7,838 nucleotides of DNA, taken from Planctomycetaceae bacterium UBA4732 (GTDB taxonomy: Bacteria; Planctomycetota; Planctomycetia; Gemmatales; Gemmataceae). Location of the stretch: positions 36,268-44,105 of the forward strand of contig DHJA01000271.1 of NCBI GenBank assembly GCA_002404095.1, in the 5' to 3' direction. Shown piece after piece: positions 1 through 6,401 of this stretch (positions are counted from its first letter, which is position 1; each line of letters opens with the position of its first letter). Below the pieces are notes generated by a model, which searched no databases, was not told where the DNA came from, and saw only the letters and a program-made list of their open reading frames with translations. A program made the position numbers and the translations under genes.

Positions 1-51
1 AGCCGCGACCGTAAGGGAGCGGTTTTCTCCCGCTCCCTTACGGTCGCGGCT
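1..51. repeat. Perfect 22-bp inverted repeat (hairpin)
   Basis: Bases 1-22 are the exact reverse complement of bases 30-51, with a 7-base T-rich loop (TTTTCTC) at 23-29. The stem is GC-rich, with a central GTAAGGGAGCGG block. It lies about 50 bases past the stop codon of the leftward metallopeptidase gene, so it could end that transcript or one arriving from the left. No clean T-tract follows on either strand, so a factor-independent terminator is not certain. An alternative is a dispersed intergenic palindromic repeat. The window begins exactly at the first base of the palindrome, so it might extend further left. Confidence 0.85.
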
Positions 52-69
52 CGTTGGTCGCGGCTCGTT
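42..69. repeat. 14-bp direct tandem repeat, two copies
   Basis: The 14-mer GGTCGCGGCTCGTT occurs at 42-55 and again at 56-69, followed by a further GG. The first copy begins inside the right arm of the adjacent hairpin, so the end of the hairpin appears to have been duplicated in tandem, for instance by replication slippage. No function is apparent. Confidence 0.8.
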
Positions 70-103
70 GGTAGCGCCCCGTTCTGGAACAGGTCTCATT
101 TCC

Positions 104-1813
104 TCACTTCGCTTTGAAATCCTCCGCAAACGCCTTGGCGTTGAGAGGCTCGCCCGTGGCGAATTTCGTCAGCTCATTCCAACTCAGGCCGCGGCCCGGC
201 TCGAAAACCTTCTTCCGCATGAAATCGCCCACCGCCTTGTCGCCCGCGTAGACCACTCCGGCCGGGTCCGCGCCCTTGAACACCTCCTTGGCGATGGCGT
301 GGTGCAACTGCGACGCGAACAGCTCGCCCATCATGTAATTGTGGTAGTAGACCGGCGCCGTGACGATGTGGATTTTGCTGGCGTAATCCGGCGCCGAGCG
401 GTGCGGCGGCCGCTTCACCATCTGGTACTTCTCCACCAAATCCCACCACAATTTGTTCAAATCTTGATCCGGAGTCTCGTACATCGCCTTCTCAAAACGC
501 AGCATCACCTGACACCAGCGCGAGAAGATCAACAGCCGGTATTTGAGCGTCTTGGCGCCCGTCTCGTCGAACGCCTTGGGATTCTCCACCGCGACGCCCA
601 TCGTTTTCAAAAAGGCCGCGCGCTTGGTCATGCGCTCGAACATCATGGCCACGCCCTCCGTGGTCAGAATGTGCGACTCCATGCGGAGACAATACGGCAA
701 CGACTGCGGAATATCGTTGTTGTTCGTGCTGTACACGGAGTGGCCGAACTCGTGCAACATTGTCGAAGCCCAATAATCGTTGGGCTTGATATTGCCCAGC
801 ACGCGCACGTCGCCTTCGCGGTCGATGTCGGTGCAGAAGGCGTGCGGGTTCTTACCCGGCCTTTCGTAGAGGTCGCTGCGAGCCACGACGCGGTCCACTG
901 GCAGGCCGATGCCGGCGTAGAAGTCGCGCGTCATGCCGACAATATCCGCCTTCGCGTAAGGGGCGTCGAGGTCGGCGGCGAAGACGGCCGGCGTTTCCTG
1001 AAAAAAAGGATCGTGATAGTGCCAAGGCATTAGCTCGTCCGGCTTGATCTTATAGTCGGCGGCCAGCTTCTGATCGATCTCGGCCTTGGCGGCGGCGAAC
1101 GGCGCCCTCGTCAGTTCGTCTAACTCGTCGAACAGCTTGAGTAGATCGTCGCCATTCTGCTCGTTAAGGTACAGTTGAAGTTCGTGATAGTTTTTGAAGT
1201 GGAGCTGGACGGCGGCCCGGTTGCGCAGCTTGACCAGCTCCTTGAGGTCGGCCTCGACGGCGCCGCCGACCGCCTTGCTGGCCTCCCAGATCTCTTTGCG
1301 GCGGGCCGAGTCTTTGGCGTTCTTCAGGACGGCGCGCACTTCGCTGTCGGTCATTTCCTTGCCGTCCACCTTGGCGCGATGGACGTTGAACGCCTTCTCA
1401 ACGGCGTTGGACTTGGCGACCATTTTCTTGAGCAGGTCGGCGTCCACCTGCTTTTCCAGGTAGAGCAAGTAGAGAACGTCAATGGCGCGGGCCGTGAGAG
1501 GGTCGTCGATTTCCTTGTGATGCTCTTTGAGGTCTTTTAACTCGGCGAATCGTTTCGGGTCGGATAGCGCCTCGTCGATGCGGTTCTGGGCTTTGGCCTT
1601 GAGTTCAAAGTCTTCGTCCTTGCCGGTGGTATTAGCGTTCCACCAGGCCAGGTTGGCGGCGGTATCCAACGCGTGCAGACGGACTTCGTGGTCCTTGACG
1701 AACGTGGCCGCGCGGCTGGTCGTTTCCGGGCTGGCGGTCACGGTCAGCGGTCGTCCCAGCAGCCACAAGGCCGCGACCGCGACGACGGGAATAAGCAAGC
1801 GGAGACACAGCAT
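104..1813 (-). CDS. Secreted zinc metallopeptidase, M2/M3-like (gluzincin)
   Basis: Predicted 569-residue exported peptidase that would cleave peptides outside the cytoplasm. The ATG at 1813 is chosen because GAGGAG lies just upstream and the protein then opens with a typical signal peptide (MLCLRLLIPVVAVAALWLLG, then an Ala-Ser cleavage region near residue 28). An open frame continues upstream to 1915, but that extension is Arg/Pro-rich and would bury the signal. The catalytic motif HEFGH is at residues 354-358 (two zinc histidines and the general base). The likely third ligand is Glu386 in TTEGVAMMFERM, 28 residues after the second His. The long helical N-terminal half, including the NRAAVQLHFKNYHELQLYL stretch, resembles peptidase families M2 (angiotensin-converting-enzyme-like) and M3 (oligopeptidase-like); I cannot decide between them. 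It is transcribed divergently from the hydroxylase gene, and the frame looks intact to its TGA. Confidence 0.88.
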   Translation of the reverse strand: MLCLRLLIPVVAVAALWLLGRPLTVTASPETTSRAATFVKDHEVRLHALDTAANLAWWNANTTGKDEDFELKAKAQNRIDEALSDPKRFAELKDLKEHHKEIDDPLTARAIDVLYLLYLEKQVDADLLKKMVAKSNAVEKAFNVHRAKVDGKEMTDSEVRAVLKNAKDSARRKEIWEASKAVGGAVEADLKELVKLRNRAAVQLHFKNYHELQLYLNEQNGDDLLKLFDELDELTRAPFAAAKAEIDQKLAADYKIKPDELMPWHYHDPFFQETPAVFAADLDAPYAKADIVGMTRDFYAGIGLPVDRVVARSDLYERPGKNPHAFCTDIDREGDVRVLGNIKPNDYWASTMLHEFGHSVYSTNNNDIPQSLPYCLRMESHILTTEGVAMMFERMTKRAAFLKTMGVAVENPKAFDETGAKTLKYRLLIFSRWCQVMLRFEKAMYETPDQDLNKLWWDLVEKYQMVKRPPHRSAPDYASKIHIVTAPVYYHNYMMGELFASQLHHAIAKEVFKGADPAGVVYAGDKAVGDFMRKKVFEPGRGLSWNELTKFATGEPLNAKAFAEDFKAK

Positions 1814-2041
1814 CGACAGGCTCCTCGGCACGGGGTACGATGGGGGCGGTTCGCCCCGCATTGTGTCAGGTCGCGGTCGGGTTCGCAACCGAGGTCGGCC
1901 GACAGGCCGGCGCAAACGGCTTCGCTCTCGATTTAGACGCCTATTGCTTACCCCAGGCTCATGAGTACATTCACTTAAAGCTTTATTTCAGTCGCCCGAA
2001 ACAGGCTCCAAAAGAGCGGAACACGCCGTGAGGACGCGATC
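1814..2041. promoter_or_regulatory. Divergent intergenic region with possible promoters
   Basis: This 228-base spacer separates two divergent genes and must hold both start regions. The half next to the peptidase is GC-rich. An AT-richer core at about 1936-1995 is the likeliest promoter area. For the rightward gene a plausible sigma70-like pair is TTGCTT (1944-1949) and TACATT (1966-1971), 16 bases apart. This is a visual match only and is weak. A GAGGA at about 2030 may serve as ribosome binding site for the ATG at 2042. No other small gene was recognised here. Confidence 0.3.
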
Positions 2042-3208
2042 ATGAGCGCCGACGTACCCAAGCCCGCTCCCCGTCACTTCGGCTCCGGTTGGATCAGCGG
2101 CGCGCTTTCCGTCGTGCTGGCCGGCATTGGACTGGGCGCCGTCCTCTGCTTTCATTTCCCCTCGTACCTGACCGTTCCCGAAGCCCGCGCGGCCTATCCC
2201 CTACAGCTTGTTCGCGCCGTCTTGCACCTTGTCCTCGTCGCGGGCTTCTTGCTCGGTTTCGCCAGCGTCATGCTCCGGCAGAACAAGACGCTTGGCCTCA
2301 TTGGCATGGGTCTCGTCCTGATCGCCGCCCTGCTGGGCGGCTCGCGCGTCCCCATTGAGGGCAACCTCCACGACGATTATTACCTGGGTCTGGATTATTT
2401 CCTCCTAAACCTGGTCGTATTTTCCCTTATTTTCATTCCGCTCGAAAAGTTGTTTGGGCGCCTTCAGCAAGGGGGAGTCTTTCGCCAGGGCTGGCGGACC
2501 GACCTGATCTACTTCTTCGTGAGTTCCCTGATGGTTCAAGTCACCACTTTGCTTACACTGAAGCCGGCCTTTGTGCTGTTCAGCTGGGCGGTCCACCCCG
2601 CGGTCCAGGCGACGGTTCGTTCTCAGCCTTTGTGGGTCCAGTTTATCGAAATTGTGCTACTCGCCGATCTGGTGCAGTACTGGATTCACCGGACGTTTCA
2701 TGTCGTGCCCTGGCTGTGGCGCTTCCACGCGGTGCATCATTCGACCGAGGTGATGGATTGGATGTCCGGCTCCCGTCTGCATCTGGTGGACCTGGCCGTC
2801 ACCCGGGCCGCCATTTACGTCCCGGCTTACATTCTCGGCTTCTCCGACTGGGTTCTTTACGCCTACATCGGCTTCGTGGCCGTGCATTCGACGTTCATCC
2901 ACACCAACCTGCGTTTCCGCTTCGGCCCGCTGCGCTGGCTGTTCACGACGCCGCAGTTCCACCACTGGCACCACGGATGCGAACCCGAGGCCATCGACAA
3001 AAATTTCGCCGTGCATGTGCCAATCCTGGACTTGCTCTTCGGCACCTTTCACCTGCCGGGGTCGCGGTGGCCAAAGGCTTATGGGGTCCACAACAACGAT
3101 GTGCCGGCCGGCTATCTCGCCCAGTGGATCTACCCATTCCTTCCGCCCAAGAAACAGGCGTCCCCCGGCCCGGTGGCGAATGCTCCCGTACCCAGTTCCG
3201 GCGAGTGA
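2042..3208 (+). CDS. Sterol desaturase / fatty acid hydroxylase family membrane protein
   Basis: A 388-residue integral-membrane di-iron oxygenase of the fatty acid hydroxylase superfamily. Members use O2 to hydroxylate or desaturate lipids such as sterols, fatty acids and carotenoids; the substrate here cannot be told. The diagnostic histidine boxes are all present: HRTFH (216-220), HAVHH (229-233), His282 and His287 in VHSTFIHTN, and FHHWHH (residues 306-311). Together they should bind two irons on the cytoplasmic face. The first ~210 residues contain several hydrophobic segments (about 18-36, 58-76, 84-100, 120-134, 155-180), more than the minimal family core, so an extra N-terminal membrane portion is present. 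The C-terminal ~20 residues are Pro/Ala/Ser-rich and probably disordered. The ATG follows a GAGGA about 9 bases upstream. The gene looks like a single transcription unit, followed by a large palindrome. Confidence 0.93.
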   Translation: MSADVPKPAPRHFGSGWISGALSVVLAGIGLGAVLCFHFPSYLTVPEARAAYPLQLVRAVLHLVLVAGFLLGFASVMLRQNKTLGLIGMGLVLIAALLGGSRVPIEGNLHDDYYLGLDYFLLNLVVFSLIFIPLEKLFGRLQQGGVFRQGWRTDLIYFFVSSLMVQVTTLLTLKPAFVLFSWAVHPAVQATVRSQPLWVQFIEIVLLADLVQYWIHRTFHVVPWLWRFHAVHHSTEVMDWMSGSRLHLVDLAVTRAAIYVPAYILGFSDWVLYAYIGFVAVHSTFIHTNLRFRFGPLRWLFTTPQFHHWHHGCEPEAIDKNFAVHVPILDLLFGTFHLPGSRWPKAYGVHNNDVPAGYLAQWIYPFLPPKKQASPGPVANAPVPSSGE

Positions 3209-3262
3209 CGGCCGCTTGTTCGCGGCGCGGCGCGGGGGGACGCGCTTCCTTTCTTCCCTTGA

Positions 3263-3332
3263 GTGTAGCTTTCGCTTCCGTCAATCGCTTGGGGAGAGCG
3301 AGCATGGTCGTTGCCGGAATCGAAAGCTACAC
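3263..3332. repeat. 70-bp imperfect nested palindrome downstream of hydroxylase gene
   Basis: Bases 3263-3284 and 3311-3332 are inverted copies matching at 20 of 22 positions; the outermost 12 (GTGTAGCTTTCG / CGAAAGCTACAC) are perfect. The loop contains a second small stem, TCGCT (3285-3289) against AGCGA (3297-3301). The structure starts 54 bases after the hydroxylase stop and precedes a CCTTTTTTCG run at about 3344-3353. It may act as a 3'-end or terminator structure, or it may be a dispersed palindromic element. The surrounding 3209-3453 spacer contains no recognisable gene. Confidence 0.75.
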
Positions 3333-3453
3333 CCGACCCCTCGCCTTTTTTCGCTTTTACCTTGAACCCGACGGCGCCATGTCGCATCATAGGCCTTAAG
3401 AGGCGCCTGCCGGACGGCCGCGCCTTCCCTCCTTCACTCCGAAAGGCTGCCCC

Positions 3454-3945
3454 ATGTCAAGCGTCCTCTTCGCCATAACCGCGCTCGGCGGGCTATTCGC
3501 AGTATCGGCCGCTTCCGAGCCGTTTGCCATCGACCTGGAAGTGCGCTGCGGCAAGGCCAGTAAGACCGCTCACGCCGAGTCGGCTGCCGCCGGCGCCAAG
3601 TCAAAGGATCGGGATGTGCTTGAGGTCAACGCCGGCGACCAGATTACGGTCCACTGGAAGATGAGCGGCGCCGACGCCAAGGCCAAGATCGAGGACGTCA
3701 CGGTTCACTTCATCGCGGTCAAGGAGGACCAGGCCGGCCAGAAGATGGCGGCGAAACTGGGCAAGGGCGTGGCAGCCGAGAGCGCCCTCATCATGGACTT
3801 CGGCCCCAAGGAGATTAACGAGAGCGAATTGACCTTTACCATCGACAAGCCCGGCTTTTACCTGTTCCGCGTGGAAACTATCGACGCCGTCGGGGGCGGC
3901 GCCAGCCACGAGTCCTTCGCGGCGCTCGATGTGAAGGTCCGCTGA
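3454..3945 (+). CDS. Small exported protein of unknown function (paralogue A)
   Basis: A 163-residue protein that I do not recognise by family name. Residues 1-20 (MSSVLFAITALGGLFAVSAA) form a short signal peptide with cleavage likely near ASEP, so it should be exported. The mature part is hydrophilic, with alternating strand-like segments (VLEVNAGDQITVHWKM, DVTVHFIAV, LTFTIDKPGFYLFRVETI), suggesting a compact beta-sandwich domain. It is a paralogue of the next gene. Shared blocks are IDL near residue 26, VLxVxAG at 55-61, the DxTV strand near 81, FTIDKPGFYLFRVET at 128-142, and H-x-x-FAALDV at 152-160. One Cys (residue 32) lies in the mature part. The ribosome binding site is weak (GAAAGG, about 9 bases before ATG). 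A 52-base gap to its paralogue suggests co-transcription. No catalytic motif was seen, and a structural or binding role is only a guess. Confidence 0.85.
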   Translation: MSSVLFAITALGGLFAVSAASEPFAIDLEVRCGKASKTAHAESAAAGAKSKDRDVLEVNAGDQITVHWKMSGADAKAKIEDVTVHFIAVKEDQAGQKMAAKLGKGVAAESALIMDFGPKEINESELTFTIDKPGFYLFRVETIDAVGGGASHESFAALDVKVR

Positions 3946-3997
3946 CCTACAAGGGCGCTGTTTGTGTAAATAAACGCTCTCTTATGGAGAAATAACG

Positions 3998-4513
3998 ATG
4001 ATGAGATACTCGTGTCTGGCCGCTTGCCTGGCCTTGGCCGCTTTGCCGTTTTCGGCCCGCGCGGAACACGCTCGAATCGACTTGAAATTGATCCACATCG
4101 ACTCCAACACCGGCGCGGACGGCGATTCAGTTTCCGCCGCCGCGGACCAGGAGCCGCCGCAGGGAGGATTCAACGAACGGCCGATCTTGAAGGTCAAGGC
4201 CGGCGAGCCGTTGGCTCTGCAATTCGTTTTCACCAACACCTACCCGCACGGCGTCATCAAGGACGCGACGGTGCGTTATTACGTCGCGCCCGAGGAGAAG
4301 CCGGGACGGAAGAGCAAGGCGGACCTGAAGAATGGAACGGTGACAGACGGACAATTTACGCTGAATTTGAAGCCGAAGTGCCGGGTGGGGGCGCGTGCGG
4401 TCTTTTCAATCAAAGAGCCGGGATTCTACGTGCTGCGCGTCGAGACGGTCAACACCGATAGCGACCATGAACACTTCGCGGCCATCGACATCGAAGTGGA
4501 AAAGGCGCCGTAG
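3998..4513 (+). CDS. Small exported protein of unknown function (paralogue B)
   Basis: A 171-residue protein related to the preceding one and likewise unassigned. Residues 1-22 form a signal peptide (MMRYSCLAACLALAALPFSA, then RA|EH as probable cleavage). The Cys at position 10 sits inside the hydrophobic core, too early for a convincing lipobox. The mature domain shares with its neighbour IDL at 27-29, ILKVKAGE at 63-70, DATVRYYV at 89-96, FSIKEPGFYVLRVETV at 136-151 and H-x-HFAAIDIEV at 157-167. It differs by a longer Pro/Gly-rich insertion around residues 36-62 and a basic segment (KPGRKSKADLK) near 101-111. GGAGA at 3986-3990 precedes two adjacent ATG codons (3998 and 4001), either of which could be used. 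The stop lies only 18 bases from the end of the convergent MoaD-like gene. Confidence 0.87.
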   Translation: MMRYSCLAACLALAALPFSARAEHARIDLKLIHIDSNTGADGDSVSAAADQEPPQGGFNERPILKVKAGEPLALQFVFTNTYPHGVIKDATVRYYVAPEEKPGRKSKADLKNGTVTDGQFTLNLKPKCRVGARAVFSIKEPGFYVLRVETVNTDSDHEHFAAIDIEVEKAP

Positions 4514-4531
4514 CCGGTCCGTCCGTTACGA

Positions 4532-4807
4532 TCAGCCGCCGGCCATGGGGGTAAGCACCGTCAGCACGTCGCCGTCACGAAGCGGCGCGGTCTCAGGACT
4601 GACTTGCTCGTCGCCGACGAAAAGTAGGATCGCCGGCCGGACGTCGCCGCTCGCTTCCAACAGGAGATCGTGGAACGGCTGACCGTGGCGCGCGGCCAGG
4701 CGCTTCAGCAGGTCGGCCGCCGAACAAGGCGCGTCCAACTCGACTTGTTCGGCGGCAGTACCAGCGGCGCCCCGCAACTGGGCCATGTACCGTACCGCGA
4801 TTTTCAC
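4532..4807 (-). CDS. MoaD/ThiS-family sulfur carrier protein
   Basis: A small beta-grasp (ubiquitin-like) protein of 91 residues from the proposed start. In this family the C-terminal Gly-Gly is adenylated and thiocarboxylated to donate sulfur, for molybdopterin synthesis (MoaD) or for thiamine and other pathways (ThiS-like). The sequence shows the N-terminal strand KIAVRYMAQLRGAAG, a central DLLKRLAARHG helix, and the ending LRDGDVLTVLTPMAGG, which fits MoaD better than ThiS. I prefer the GTG at 4807: AGGAGG (4816-4821) is 8 bases away from it but only 2 bases from the ATG at 4813, and starting there reproduces the usual MoaD N-terminus. The open frame itself continues to 4840. No MoaE, MoeB or other cofactor gene is in the window. 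It lies 51 bases downstream of the acetyltransferase gene on the same strand and may be its co-transcribed third gene. Confidence 0.85.
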   Translation of the reverse strand: MKIAVRYMAQLRGAAGTAAEQVELDAPCSAADLLKRLAARHGQPFHDLLLEASGDVRPAILLFVGDEQVSPETAPLRDGDVLTVLTPMAGG

Positions 4808-4858
4808 GGCCATTGCCTCCTGAGTACGCGGACCGTACAAAGTAAGCCGGAATCCTTC

Positions 4859-5275
4859 TCACTCGCGGCGCGTCTGGCTTGCGATGATCCAACAGGACTC
4901 ATGCTTCGTCATGCCGATGTGTGGATAATACATCTGCGCCTTCGGCGCTGCCAAGAGGATCAGCGTCGTATGCCGGCCCGCCGCCTCGTGCGTCCGCCGA
5001 ATCAGTTCGCGCCCGACGCCCTGACGCTGGTGCGCCTCGTCAACGGCGAGGTCGGACAGATAGGTACAGAAGGCGAAGTCCGTGATCGCTCGTGAAACGC
5101 CGACTAACAATCCATCGACGCGGGCCGTCAGAATCACGTCCGCGTTCTTCCACATGGCAAGGATCGCGTCGAGATCGTGGATCGGCCGGCGTTCGGCCAA
5201 GGTCGAACGTACCAGCACGTCGATGAAATCCTCGGGGGCCAAGCCCGGCTCCAGGTGATATGTCACGGTCGGCAT
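4859..5275 (-). CDS. GNAT-family N-acetyltransferase
   Basis: A 138-residue single-domain GNAT enzyme expected to transfer acetyl from acetyl-CoA to an amine; the acceptor is unknown. The acetyl-CoA-binding motif A is clear: [20 protein letters not shown] at residues 71-90, with the pyrophosphate-binding Q-x-x-G-x-G at 83-88. It is followed by a strand (TLILLAAP) and the MYYPHIGM segment typical of the region where GNATs carry a Tyr general acid. The ATG at 5275 is preceded by GAGGAG, whose six bases are the last two Glu codons of the upstream gene; only four bases separate that gene's TGA from this ATG, so the two are almost certainly co-translated. The pairing resembles the Bacillus paiA-paiB arrangement, but this GNAT does not obviously resemble PaiA in sequence, so polyamine acetylation should not be assumed. 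Confidence 0.92.
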   Translation of the reverse strand: MPTVTYHLEPGLAPEDFIDVLVRSTLAERRPIHDLDAILAMWKNADVILTARVDGLLVGVSRAITDFAFCTYLSDLAVDEAHQRQGVGRELIRRTHEAAGRHTTLILLAAPKAQMYYPHIGMTKHESCWIIASQTRRE

Positions 5276-5279
5276 CGCC

Positions 5280-5909
5280 TCACTCCTCTGACGGAAGCGT
5301 CTGCCGCATTAACACGGCGATGGCTTCGGCATTCTCGTCTCCCTGCCGCTGCTGCAAAGCTCGGATGACCTTTTCGCGGCGCTCAACCGGTTGGTTCTGG
5401 TTCAGCTTCCATTTACCCTCGATCTTGTCGATTTCAATGCGGAAGCCGACGATCTGGCCCAGCATCCGTTCCGCAAACGTCCCGGAACCGTCGAACGACC
5501 AGGGCCGGAGCATGGCCTTTTCGTAAAGCCGCACCGTCTCTTGCACGATCTCCAGAAGGGCGCTCTCGTCTTCGATGATCTGGACGCGACCGTAGGCGTG
5601 AACGGCGGCGTAGTTCCAGGTGGGGACAACCTGCTCGGCCTCGTACCAGGTCGGCGAGATGTAGGCGTGCGGCCCGGAGAAGATCGTCAGGACGGTTTGA
5701 CCACCGGCCTCCCGCCATTGCGGGTTCGCTCGTGCCATGTGGCCGACCAGGGCGCCGTGCGGCCCGGCTGTTCTGTCGAGGAGGAATGGCAAGTGACTGG
5801 CAAACGGCAGCGCATCGACCTGCGAAACGAGAAGGCCGAAGCTGTGCCGCTCGATGAAATCGTGCAGCCTGGTCAGGTCGCGCTCGGCGAAAGCGGCGGG
5901 GACGTACAT
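5280..5909 (-). CDS. FMN-binding, PaiB-type putative negative regulator
   Basis: A 209-residue protein of the PaiB family, split-barrel flavin-binding proteins first described as negative regulators of sporulation and protease genes in Bacillus. Family hallmarks are MYVPAAFAE at the N-terminus, SHLPFLLD (38-45), [10 protein letters not shown] (56-65), [13 protein letters not shown] (77-89), [13 protein letters not shown] (95-107), IVGFRIEI (153-160) and [10 protein letters not shown] (164-173). Full family length is about 200, so it looks complete. Many members lack an obvious DNA-binding domain and the direct role may be a flavoenzyme activity; 'regulator' is the family name, not something shown by this sequence. 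No strong ribosome binding site precedes the ATG at 5909. It is followed four bases later by the GNAT gene. Its start is 34 bases past the end of the HsdR remnant on the same strand. Confidence 0.93.
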   Translation of the reverse strand: MYVPAAFAERDLTRLHDFIERHSFGLLVSQVDALPFASHLPFLLDRTAGPHGALVGHMARANPQWREAGGQTVLTIFSGPHAYISPTWYEAEQVVPTWNYAAVHAYGRVQIIEDESALLEIVQETVRLYEKAMLRPWSFDGSGTFAERMLGQIVGFRIEIDKIEGKWKLNQNQPVERREKVIRALQQRQGDENAEAIAVLMRQTLPSEE

Positions 5910-5943
5910 CGGTGTGCTGCTCGTTTCACGGGCAATCGCTCCG

Positions 5944-6330
5944 TCAAATTATAGCGGACTCTATCGCCGTGGTCGAAAGCTCCGCTTGTTTTAGCACTAG
6001 TTGCGTCGCGTCCTCGGAGAGGTCGGGCGGATAGCCGTACAGGGCCAGCAGCCGGCGGACCTTCCGGCGCAAGTCGGCGCGCACGGATTCGCGCTGCGTC
6101 CAATCCAGCTTTGGCATCTTCTTGATCATTTCCGTCAACTCGCGGGCCATGAGCCGGAGCGTGTCGGACTTCATCAAGTCGCGGGCGGAACCGTTTTCGG
6201 CCAGCGCGTCGTAGAAGGCGGTTTCCTCCTGAGAAAGTCCCAATTCTTGGCCGTGCTTTTGCGCTTCGCGCACCCATTTCGCCAGGTCGAGCAGCCGAGC
6301 GATCATTTCCGCGGTCGTAAGCGCCTTGTT
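5944..6330 (-). pseudogene. hsdR: C-terminal remnant of type I restriction subunit HsdR
   Basis: The reading frame encodes the C-terminal domain of a type I restriction endonuclease R subunit (the DUF3387 region), which in intact proteins follows the nuclease and helicase domains. Recognisable blocks are NKALTTAEMIARLLDLAKWV, LGLSQEETAFYDALAENGSA, LDWTQRESVRADLRRKVRRL and LLALYGYPPD, then an EQAEL-like end (LKQAEL) near the natural terminus. An intact R subunit is roughly 800-1100 residues, so about seven-eighths is missing. The frame stays open upstream to a GTG at 6357, but those first nine codons are insertion-element sequence and no ribosome binding site is seen. No hsdM or hsdS is present. 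The missing N-terminal part should lie to the right on this strand, where there is instead an insertion-sequence scar and then higA. Confidence 0.85.
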
Positions 6331-6333
6331 TAT

Positions 6334-6398
6334 AATGGACCCCGAAAACTGGACCACCGGCTAAGCTAGTGCTGGCGGCCCAGTTTTCGGGGTCTATT
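6334..6398. mobile_element. Miniature IS remnant: two facing terminal inverted repeats
   Basis: Bases 6334-6358 and 6374-6398 are inverted copies matching at 22 of 25 positions, with a perfect core GACCCCGAAAACTGG at 6338-6352 and its complement at 6380-6394. Only 15 bases separate them. The arms face inward as the two ends of one insertion sequence would; the ACTGGACCACCGGCTAAG stretch recalls the left end of IS3-group elements, from memory. I read this as an IS that lost its transposase, or a tiny non-autonomous derivative. It marks the precise end of HsdR homology on one side and lies three bases from the higA stop codon on the other. No clear target-site duplication is visible. As RNA it would also fold into a strong hairpin after higA. 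Confidence 0.7.
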
Positions 6399-6401
6399 GT
6401 A

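Noticed and set aside
68..1033. Long rightward open frame (321 codons) opposite the metallopeptidase gene
   Set aside because: It is Arg/His/Val-rich with no recognisable domain and lies wholly antisense to a gene with a clear catalytic motif, signal peptide and ribosome binding site. High GC makes such shadow frames common.
2657..3091. Leftward frame opposite the hydroxylase gene
   Set aside because: It overlaps the histidine-box region of a clear membrane enzyme, and its own sequence shows no domain or start signal.
3946..3997. Hairpin between the two exported-protein genes (GTTT and AAAC around 3961-3974)
   Set aside because: The stem is only four to six pairs and AT-rich, too weak to call a terminator.
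4859..5275. Calling the GNAT gene paiA
   Set aside because: Only the position beside a PaiB gene supports this; the sequence does not resemble Bacillus PaiA beyond the common GNAT motif.
5391..5954. Rightward frame opposite the PaiB-type gene
   Set aside because: The opposite strand encodes nearly every PaiB hallmark; this frame is an antisense by-product.
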